Part shown: in pieces, positions 58,801 to 64,000 of the stretch
How positions within the stretch are numbered: the first letter of the stretch is position 1
How the letters are laid out: each line of letters opens with the position of its first letter
Origin: Toxorhynchites rutilus septentrionalis
Lineage: Eukaryota > Arthropoda > Insecta > Diptera > Culicidae
Direction of reading: 5' to 3'
DNA length: 64,000 nucleotides
Assembly (NCBI RefSeq): GCF_029784135.1
Contig: NC_073746.1
Location: forward strand, 70,433,542 to 70,497,541
Program-made: the position numbers and the translations under genes
The notes under the pieces: generated by a model
Seen by the model: the letters and a program-made list of their open reading frames with translations, nothing else
Told to the model about the DNA's origin: nothing
The model's database searches: none

Positions 58801-61800
58801 ATACAGAGGTCTTTGCCTCTGATGTTTGCATGACAAATTTCATACCCATGTTGGCTATTCAATTTGGAATTATTATACAAATTATTCAAAATTTCCGAAA
58901 ATCAGAAATAAAATACTCCGGATAATCGGATCCCGGGATAATCGAGTCCGACCTGTAGAATGATTAAACATTATTGATTGAGAGAAAACAAGTATAGTTC
59001 AGTGTTCAATGTGACATTTTTTATTTAGACGTATTTTTTAGACCGTACAAATTACCCCCACTTACGCCCCTTTTGGATGATTTTTCGGTTTTAAAAAAAC
59101 TCAACTTTGACGTCGTTGTGATCCATTTTTTAAAACCCCCGAAAAACATTCAAGCGGGACGTACATGAAGTCCCCCTTGAATGTTTTTACGATTTTAGAA
59201 AAACTCAAGTTCTTTGACGCCCTTGCGACATTAGTAAAATCCAATTGAGCTGAAATATTGCACAGGGTATTTTTAAGCGTGAATAAAACTTTGCAGGAGG
59301 TCAGATTCGAAAATTTGAGATGGCCATTTTCATTGGCACTTTAATACCGTTCTGAATCATATTTATGTGAAAAATTCAAAATTCATGTGAAATGATAGTG
59401 AAACCAAGAGATTACTCTAAAGAAGCAATTGTGATATTAATTTGATAGTTATATCATCAGTGCATTAAGCATTTAAAGATATTAGAACAAAGTGTCCGCA
59501 ATATGATGTTGTCCGAAATATGATTTAGAACGGTATACAGGTTGTAAGGAGTCAGGACACTTACATATTCAGCCATTTTATGCCAAACCGATATAGTGGT
59601 TCTCAGATTTCCGTGGAAAGTGGTAGTTTTGTTCTTTATCGCAAAATATTAGACCCGTATTTTTTTTATTTTTCAGTTAGGGTTATCATCTCCATTTTAG
59701 AGAGGTCCGTAAAATATTTTTCCCCATTTTTTTTTCAAAAATGACTTTTTTCTAATTCATAACTTTTGAACTAGTGTACCGATTTCGATTGTCATATCAA
59801 ATTAAAGCCAATTGGCTGGTCATTTTTGGAAAAATAACACACTTCCAAAAAAGTTGAATTTTGTTTTCAAAATTATTGATTTAGTTTTTTATAGTTTACA
59901 TGGTTTCGGGACCAAGGGAGCGATAAGGAACAAAATTACCATTTTTCACGAAAATCTTAGAACCACCAAATCGGTTTGGCGTGGAATGGCTGCATATACA
60001 TAAGGGTGCCGATAAATGTGTAGAAACACATCGATTAAAAAAATTCAAACCCCATTAAAAATATTCACCACGTCGAAAATTGACCCTATGCTAAATTTCA
60101 GCTCAATCCGACTTAAGACAGAGTGGCGCAAAGCGGTCAAAATTTGAGTTTTTTGAAAATCAAAAAATCGCCCAATAGTACAATAGTTTCATGGAGTACG
60201 TAAAAATTAGTTTTCTAAAAAAAATTTTGATGCCAAATCTATTAAAATTGCATGAAACGACAAGGTCTACTGTCATCACGAGAAAAAAAATTTGTTAGAA
60301 ATCGACACTCTGTTGGACTTAGTTTAATTTCGGAATACCAGACAAAACATATGGATTTGGGTGCAAATTCAAATAGTTATCTCGATCTTCATTCGGAACT
60401 TGCTGCGAAATTGATTTACACGATAAAATACCCAATGCAAAATATTAGCTCAATCAAACTTCAATTACTAGTGTCGCAGGCATTAAAATTTAAGTTTTTT
60501 TAAGCCGAAAAATCACCACAAATCAGGGTTTTCAAAAAAAAATGATGCCAAGCGCAGCCGAGCTACTTCAAAGGTTTTTGTTTTTAAACGGACGAGGTCT
60601 TCCAGTTATAACGGAAATCGAATATGAAACGAAATAAATCAAAATAAGCGACACTTTTTATAAATATAATATAATAAACATTCTGGAAAATTATTGAAAA
60701 ACTGGAATTGGGATATCTGTGATATAATCGCAAGGTGGACGTAGGACTAACGTTAGTTCAGTAATCAAGAAGTATATGCTTGTTACTTCTTGATTGCTGA
60801 ACTAAGACAGTTTATCTTTCGAATCAAGTGAATATCATACCACTTCGTTTCGCCGGAAAAGAATTTTTAACGCTCAAAGGAGGAATCGATTCCTCATCGG
60901 AAATACTCAGCGCAAAAAATACCCCCTCCTCAAGCCCCGACAATTGCAATCATTGGTCGATAGCGGCATTGGTGAGCATTCGATAACAGAACTTTGAAAA
61001 TGAACGGAATTGGGAGGGAAGGGCATAATTCATAGCCGTGTGAGCGTGACCATTATTATCTCACATCGGAATAACAATTAAATGGATATCCGAGCGGGCG
61101 CCAACTTATATACGGATTTGTGTGATTTCAAAAGCCTGTTTTCAAAGCTATTAAGCTATTGAAACATGTTTAACATGTTTCGAATGTAGTGATTGTCGTA
61201 CCACTTCCTTCAGCCGGCAACGAGGTATTAACGTTCAAAACCTTGCACTCCAAGCGTCTCGCTCTCGTTTTCGGTACTTTGAACTTACACCCCGGTACAG
61301 AGATAAAAGACGTAGTTCTACGTCTAAAACATTATCATCATTTTACTCGCTGCCTTATCTGGTTGTAAATCTAACGTAGATTAGTCAATAATGTGCAAGC
61401 GATAAAGCAAAATCGCTCGCAAATCGCTCATGGATTATGATATTCAAACTGAAACCGTCGATTGTTTTATTCTTTTTTTACTCATAGTAAACTACATGCA
61501 ACAAATGTCTGTTGTAATAATGTGTGTAGAGGTTCAACACTTTATGTTGGCAAAACTTTTTATGTGCGCCATATGCCATTTTGATAACAAATAAGAAATA
61601 CGCGCTCAAAATCGCACAAGTTTTCGTGACGAGACCGATTTTTAGATTTTCGATTTACATCCCAAAATGTTCCAGAAATACTAAATGATTCATCTTCCAC
61701 AAAGCATTGGACAGAATGAACCCAATAAAGCAAACGGAATAACTGAAAAAAATATTTTTTCCAACTCACCGAGCTCACCGCCAGGCACGGAAAAGTCCAC

Positions 61801-63367
61801 TGGAAGAAGCGCAAACTTCTGTATCTTTTGTGCGTTGGAAATAGCTTTCTTGTTGGCACGATCGATACCCTCCTGTATGGCTTGCAGAACCTAAATTAAG
61901 AGTCACTGTTATTTAAACTGAACAACTGATGTCGCTAATCAATCATCACCTTCGGACAGGGACCAGCCGCATGGATCTGGCTCAGCTTAGTGTACTCCAC
62001 ACCGAGCCCCTTCAGCCACACGATTGTCTCCGGCGCCAGCTCATCTTTCGGCTCGCCAGAGCTCAGGTCCACCACCGTTTTGAGCGAAACGAGCATCGTC
62101 AGGAATTTCCGCTTATCGCCAACGAGAAAGGCGCTGCTGACTTGCATCAGTTCATTTTTTACCAGATTCTCAACGTGCACCGGAGGAATGTTCTCACCGC
62201 CTGCAGTGATAATCAGTTCCTGGAAGATGAAAAAATAAATTATGTGCATACTAACACACCAACCAAGGTACAGCCCAGCCACCAGTGTATACCTTTATTC
62301 TTCCAGTGATGTAAACGAATCCCTGCTCGTCCACGTACCCAACATCCCCGGAATGTAGCCACCCCTCCTCGTCGATGGCTTCCGCAGTTTTTTCCTTCTC
62401 CCCGATGTATCCCATCAGAATATGCCGCCCTCGCATACAAATCTCGCCATGGCCACGTTCGTCCGGTTTGTCGATTTTCGTCTCACATCCTCCCAACGTT
62501 TTACCTATCGTGGCAAAATTGTAACTGTCTGGGGCGGTAAGCGAATGAGCTCCCGAGGTTTCCGACATTCCAAACGCCTCCATGATTGGCATATCCAAAC
62601 TCATGAAGTACTTTTTCGTCTCTGGATCCATGGGTGCGGCGGCTGTCACCAGTGTCATACAACGGCTCAGCCCCAAAGCATCCTTGACCTTAGAAAGAAG
62701 GAATCGTCGCACCAACCGGTACTGAATGGAGTTGGTCGGTTTTCTGGAACGAGACCAAAAATCTGAGTTATTCTGAAGTTTGCACTTTGGAAACACCGAA
62801 CATACCCCTCCATGGCGTTTGTGTGATGCTGAAGGGTGACACTTTTAGCCCAACCCGCGACAAGTTTCTTGGCAGTGCCACTTTGTGCCCCAACTGCCAT
62901 CATTTTCTCCTGAATTTTCTCGTACACCCGTGGCACACCGACCAGTCTCGTGGGTCTCGCTTCCTGCAGGGTACTCAGCAGCGTCCCCTTCATGGCGTCC
63001 TTATCGGCGAAGTATACCGTGCAGGCGAACTGCATCGACAGGAAAATGTCCACCATCTGAGCGGCAACGTGACTTAAAGGTAGGAACGAGACCAACACCT
63101 CCTGCCCGTACTGTATCTGATCCAAACGCTTGCCAATGGTGTAAGAATCCCATGTGAGGCTATCGTGAGACAACATGACGCCCTTTGGATTGCCGACAGT
63201 CCCAGACTGCAGTGGCAAGATGTAATCAATAATTGAATACTGAAAATTAAATTTGGCACACTCACCGTGTAAACCAAACAGCAGCATCGATTAACGGCAA
63301 TGTTTGCCAAACGTTCACTGAATTCCTCTTCCTCGCCATCGGTGTTCATTTCCTCCAGCTCAGACCA
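43807..63367 (-). CDS. ACSBG: Bubblegum-type very-long-chain acyl-CoA synthetase (C-terminal 472 aa)
   Basis: Seen: six exons with GT/AG borders and matching phases (63367-63266, 63206-62806, 62743-62293, 62219-61950, 61890-61770, 43880-43807) give a continuous 472-residue frame ending KDIIEKFYA. The ATP/AMP motif is VYTSGTVGNPKGVMLSHD; later come EAFGMSETSG, GYVDEQGFVYITGRIK (the ATP-binding Asp and Arg motif) and GGENIPPVHVEN. Known: these are ANL-superfamily acyl-CoA synthetases; the ACSBG group, including Drosophila bubblegum, activates long and very long fatty acids with ATP and CoA. Family members are about 650-720 aa, so roughly 200-250 N-terminal residues lie beyond 64000. The last intron (61769-43881) is 17.9 kb. 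Inferred: an intact gene; the window shows no frame break in it. Confidence 0.92.
44355..45160 (-). mobile_element. 5'-truncated I-clade (MosquI-like) retrotransposon, 0.8 kb
   Basis: The minus strand keeps only the ORF2 C-terminus (45086-44715: SIIPKVSLKPWFKSLDLS, CACGQGYHDIEHVVWSC, ending LKAIDLRV), the 3' UTR and an A-run. Perfect duplications GAGCGTCG at 44347-44354 and 45161-45168 show target-primed insertion with 5' truncation. It is very close in sequence to the longer copy at 55080-58836. Confidence 0.88.
45388..46170 (+). repeat. Repeat A, copy 2
   Basis: Starts GACGTAGGACTACGTCTTTC and follows copy 1 closely, including TATATAAG at 45641, TCAGT at 45671 and the CA microsatellite near 45858. 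A TGA interrupts the micro-ORF at about 45717. The right end diverges after 46125, before the CACTTCCTG terminus. Confidence 0.7.
46530..46800 (+). repeat. Repeat A partial duplicate next to copy 2
   Basis: Repeats the CCGCCACACACACACA to AGCAGGAAAGC(A/T)TCTGAAGATT part of copy 2 (45850-46095). The sequence between the two (46180-46530) has no counterpart in copy 1 and contains GGCCTGACCTGACCTG. Confidence 0.6.
46983..48238 (-). mobile_element. DD37E Tc1/mariner (ITmD37E-type) transposon, copy 2
   Basis: Ends mirror each other (AAGGGTCAACAAATTGCATC at 46983, with a 6-bp gap relative to copy 1; AAAGGGTGTGTCACATC inverted at 48238) and TA flanks both sides (46981-46982, 48239-48240). The minus strand carries the transposase. 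It lies inside the hAT nest. Confidence 0.88.
47107..48086 (-). pseudogene. ITmD37E-type transposase, broken copy 2
   Basis: The frame is open from MSSNEKERRELIL at 48086 through the helix-turn-helix, VMDDETYVKADF (first Asp) and MVWQAICSCGKR. At about 47380 a deletion of roughly 40 bp removes the FWPDLASCHY block with the second catalytic Asp and shifts the frame. The rest continues at 47370-47107 (WYEANGVTFVPKE, PIEKYW with the Glu, then KRKVRAYGLGLEV). So the first half is intact and the catalytic core is lost, the opposite of copy 1. Confidence 0.88.
48374..49285 (-). pseudogene. CR1/L2-like non-LTR reverse transcriptase fragment
   Basis: Minus frames in order: 49360-48926 has GSNIGPLLFLIFINDL and the FADD catalytic box; 48971-48702 has KYLGLYLDSALSWDTHI; 48811-48596 and 48589-48374 have the C-terminal region (RCVKVVFNLP, FPTRINRLNTRNA). 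At the right it meets repeat A copy 3 inside the RT domain. Multiple frameshifts; dead. Confidence 0.75.
49285..49486 (+). repeat. Repeat A, copy 3 (truncated)
   Basis: Has only the distal 200 bp of copy 1: GTATCCAATATTGGATGCAT, CCTTGTGC, CCTACGTCACCCTTGCGGTT and the terminus CCCACTTCCTG. It lies between two dead transposon pieces. Confidence 0.7.
49496..49832 (-). pseudogene. hAT-family transposase fragment
   Basis: Minus translation with stops: FNATTVEQC, LLKPFEEMTKKIKSSG, CITDVISHIAAL, then LNAGWGSHFNHLGEYPDYLI ITSLDPKFKSDY. LL.PFE..T and L(L)DP.FK are typical hAT core motifs. The fragment lies 0.9 kb inside the right hAT-like end at 50734, on the expected strand. Confidence 0.55.
49833..51479. 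other. AT-rich sequence including the right end of the hAT nest
   Basis: The right inverted end is at about 50625-50734, with several internal TCCGG repeats. No other gene. ORFs at 49962-50307 have no domain and overlap a local inverted repeat (GGAAAAATTG… near 50060 and 50110). Confidence 0.35.
51480..52620 (-). repeat. 95-bp tandem array (family D) with repeat A copy 4 inserted
   Basis: Array units with ACATTTCAGYCGGAA landmarks at 51501 and 51596 (95 bp) and 51684 precede repeat A, which starts CAGGAAGTGGG at 51707 and runs to about 52250. After it the array resumes (52280-52620, with AACACATTTCAGTCGGAACA and TTGCATGTATTTGCAA). Short ORFs here are repeat artefacts. Confidence 0.7.
51707..52250 (-). 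repeat. Repeat A, copy 4
   Basis: Begins with the reverse of the copy 1 terminus (CAGGAAGTGGGCCATATCTG) after an A-run, then GGTATAACCGCAA, GAGCGTTACGTTGGAGGCAC, ATCCAATATTGGAT and GTGTGTGGCGGCTGCTCC. The promoter end is missing or replaced. Confidence 0.65.
52621..53394. other. AT-rich intron sequence with family B pieces
   Basis: 52850-52875 has an AGACGTAGTCC piece of repeat A type; 53080-53250 resembles family B. No gene. Confidence 0.35.
53395..54050 (+). pseudogene. Pogo/jerky-like transposase fragment (psq-type helix-turn-helix)
   Basis: From ATG 53830 the + frame reads MPLNYKKKRMDRQL, stop, NRNELERATQAIKEGFSLTE SV, stop. This is the start of pogo/Tigger/jerky transposases, whose DNA-binding N-terminus usually begins MPR.Y.RK..R and continues with A...V..G.S...A. 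Two stops and the lack of a catalytic domain make it dead. GGGGTGATTTGAACC near 53430 may be part of its end. Confidence 0.45.
55080..58836 (-). mobile_element. I-clade (MosquI-like) non-LTR retrotransposon, 5' truncated
   Basis: An A-tail of about 14 bases (minus strand) at 55080-55093, and a 13-bp duplication ATTTCATACCCAT at 55067-55079 and 58837-58849, define it exactly. ORF1 and the start of ORF2 are missing. The 3' UTR is shared with the copy at 44355. It landed inside the pogo-like element. Confidence 0.88.
55441..58836 (-). pseudogene. I-clade ORF2: endonuclease, RT and RNase H
   Basis: Three minus frames follow each other. 58836-58317 has the endonuclease C-terminal half (LGDFNSHGTAWGEQ, ALDLSLCSNSL, GSDHLPI). 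58414-57398 has the linker and first RT motifs (SYRPIAMLSCIRKLLEK, QYGFRRGKGTNDCLALL). 57567-55441 (708 codons) has SVFLDIKGTFDSV, GLPQGSCLSPLLYN, the catalytic box LADD (usually YADD), then RNase H with FTDGSS, AELAAIYWAL, TDSLSSVEA and NERADSLAK, so all four acidic residues are present, and a C-terminal CVCGQGYHDIEHIVWSC finger. Both frame changes sit at A-runs (58382-58388 and 57439-57447). The first part of the endonuclease is lost by truncation. Confidence 0.9.
58956..60701. repeat. Family B and fold-back-like AT-rich repeats
   Basis: 59030-59340 and 60000-60560 are family B-like (GCTCAATCCGACTTAAG, CATGAAACGACAAGGTCTAC). 59690-59830 matches an arm of the 5225-6350 fold-back. No gene. 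Confidence 0.45.
60702..61327 (-). repeat. Repeat A, copy 5
   Basis: Begins CTGGAATTGGGATATCTGTG after an A-run and ends TAAAAGACGTAGTTCTACGT CT, so it has both termini (about 626 bp). A TATATAAG box is kept on the minus strand near 61110. A strong hairpin at 60753-60805 is unique to this copy. Confidence 0.65.
60753..60805. repeat. Hairpin with 22-bp stem
   Basis: TTAGTTCAGTAATCAAGAAGTA, an 8-base loop, then the reverse complement with one mismatch. Confidence 0.8.
61328..61769. other. Right end of the ACSBG giant intron
   Basis: No repeat or gene recognised; ends at the GTGAGT donor of the penultimate exon. Confidence 0.4.
61770..61890 (-). CDS. ACSBG: ACSBG penultimate exon
   Basis: 121 nt, 40 codons plus one base: VLQAIQEGIDRANKKAISNA to VDFSVPGGELG. 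The donor GTGAGT is at 61769-61764 and the acceptor TTTAG precedes 61890. Confidence 0.9.
61950..62219 (-). CDS. ACSBG: ACSBG exon with the GGENIPP motif
   Basis: Exactly 90 codons: ELIITAGGENIPPVHVEN through SQIHAAGPCPK. GGENIPPVHVEN is the conserved C-terminal-domain loop of acyl-CoA synthetases. Flanked by CTTCCAG and GTGATG. Confidence 0.92.
62293..62743 (-). CDS. ACSBG: ACSBG exon with the adenylate-forming core
   Basis: 451 nt. The leading A completes a Gly codon split with the previous exon. It encodes KPTNSIQYRLVRRFLLSKVK, TLVTAAAPMDPETKKYF, EAFGMSETSG and GDVGYVDEQGFVYITGRIK. Borders are TTCCAG and GTATAC. Confidence 0.92.
62806..63206 (-). CDS. ACSBG: ACSBG exon with the AMP-binding signature
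   Basis: 401 nt from SGTVGNPKGVMLSHDSLTWD to HHTNAMEG, including SFLPLSHVAAQMVDIF and VGVPRVYEKIQEKM. SGTVG in place of the more common SGTTG is, to my knowledge, tolerated in bubblegum-type enzymes. Confidence 0.93.
63266..63367 (-). CDS. ACSBG: ACSBG exon, first in this window
   Basis: 34 codons: WSELEEMNTDGEEEEFSERL to CLVYT, directly before SGTVG. The acceptor TTTCAG precedes 63367 and the donor GTGAGT follows 63266. Earlier exons are not in the window. Confidence 0.88.
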
Positions 63368-64000
63368 CTGAAATGGAAAAACGACAGAGAGAATGAAGAA
63401 TTGCATTACCATCAATTTGGAATTAAATTAAAAACTCGTTCCCACTGAAAGCAACTGACAGATTTGTATCCAATTCTGCCAATTTCATTCCGAAGCTTAT
63501 TCTCCTTTGTTCTGGAGCACACCGTCGCCACTGTCGTCATCACTATTATCATCACATCATCATCATCATCATCATCGCTATCATCAGAAATTGATGTGGT
63601 TCGAAGGGATGCGATTCAACTCCCGAGACGCGAGATGATGCTGATGATTGTGGTGGTGGGAGCAAGTGCAAAATCTTGCTATTACACAACCGGAGAAGTC
63701 AAGAGAATATGTTGGAAAAGTGCGCAATGAAAGTGAAACACAATAAGTTCGCGATTCATCCGGGAATCGAGAGGAGCGCGATTGGGGTTCAAACTGATAA
63801 AAGTGTGTCGCCAATTGATTCAGTCGCCCCCGGGTGGGAGGATTTGCTGCTGCACCTTTCATATGAAACAAGAAGAATGCTTAATGAAGAAAATTAGATT
63901 TCTTGTCAGACTTCATAACATAAAATTCTATGCATCTCTGCGTCATATGAATAATGCTGAAACAGAAAATCATTCTTATTTTCAAACGAATTCTCGGATT
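63368..64000 (-). other. ACSBG upstream intron, cut by the window edge
   Basis: Contains a (CAT)n microsatellite at 63552-63582. No further ACSBG exon is visible; ORFs here on both strands have no domain. Confidence 0.5.

Larger units (their letters stand above)
54106..58955. mobile_element. Pogo-like TIR element interrupted by an I-clade retrotransposon
   Basis: CAGGTCGGACTCGATTATCC at 54106 is mirrored at 58955, with TA on both outer sides (54104-54105, 58956-58957). Without the retrotransposon it is about 1.1 kb. Its inside has two related segments (54240-54520 and 54700-54920; AAAACTGCGTATTCCATGAT in both) but no transposase. Confidence 0.7.
43881..61769 (-). other. 17.9-kb last intron of ACSBG, filled with transposons
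   Basis: Bounded by GTGAGT (61769) and ATTGCAG (43881). It contains the hAT nest, DD37E copy 2, I-clade elements, repeat A copies 2-5, family B and D repeats and pogo-like pieces listed separately. I see no host gene inside. Confidence 0.8.

Overview
This window looks like nuclear DNA of a culicine mosquito, most likely Aedes (inference). The reasons are very large introns packed with nested transposons, DD37E (ITmD37E-type) Tc1/mariner elements, tRNA-headed SINEs, an I-clade (MosquI-like) retrotransposon with RNase H, and a CR1-like retrotransposon whose ORF1 has a PHD-type finger. No bacterial or viral gene organisation is present.

Two host genes can be reconstructed, and they converge tail to tail. 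(1) On the + strand, 735-16313, a leucine-rich-repeat type I membrane protein has three exons (735-1643, 1747-2304, 15999-16313; 593 aa). Intron 2 is 13.7 kb and full of transposons. (2) On the - strand, 63367 down to 43807, lies the C-terminal part (about 472 aa, six exons) of a bubblegum-type (ACSBG) very-long-chain acyl-CoA synthetase. Its last 24 residues sit on a 74-nt exon that is 17.9 kb away from the previous exon. The 5' exons lie beyond the right edge. A third, unidentified minus-strand coding candidate is at 23825-24388, and a small secreted-peptide ORF lies at 33098-33274.

Layout: 1-734 5' flank; 735-2304 LRR exons 1-2; 2305-15998 intron 2 (mariner remnants, fold-back repeats, a 143-bp tandem-unit repeat, a hAT carrying a MITE that carries a SINE, a second SINE, one degraded and one complete-ended DD37E element); 15999-16850 LRR exon 3 and 3' UTR; 17-27 kb Harbinger-like MITE, two TA-flanked mariners (one split by a retrotransposon), pogo-like MITE; 27.6-33 kb a CR1-like retrotransposon split by repeat A; 33.3-34.7 kb a low-repeat island; 34813-39139 a long-TIR, TA-flanked element without a transposase; 39-43 kb SINE, MITE, non-LTR and Ty3/gypsy debris; 43396-63367 ACSBG, whose giant intron holds a hAT nest (44268-50734), a second DD37E element, a CR1/L2 fragment, 95-bp arrays, pogo-like pieces and a 5'-truncated I-clade element.

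The most unusual item is a dispersed repeat ('repeat A', at least five copies). It has fixed termini and a palindrome at one end. Its TATA box is conserved in three copies, an initiator exactly 32 bp downstream in two of them, and one copy has an intact 38-codon micro-ORF. I do not recognise it as a named family. All coordinates for repeats are by eye; no alignment or database search was run.
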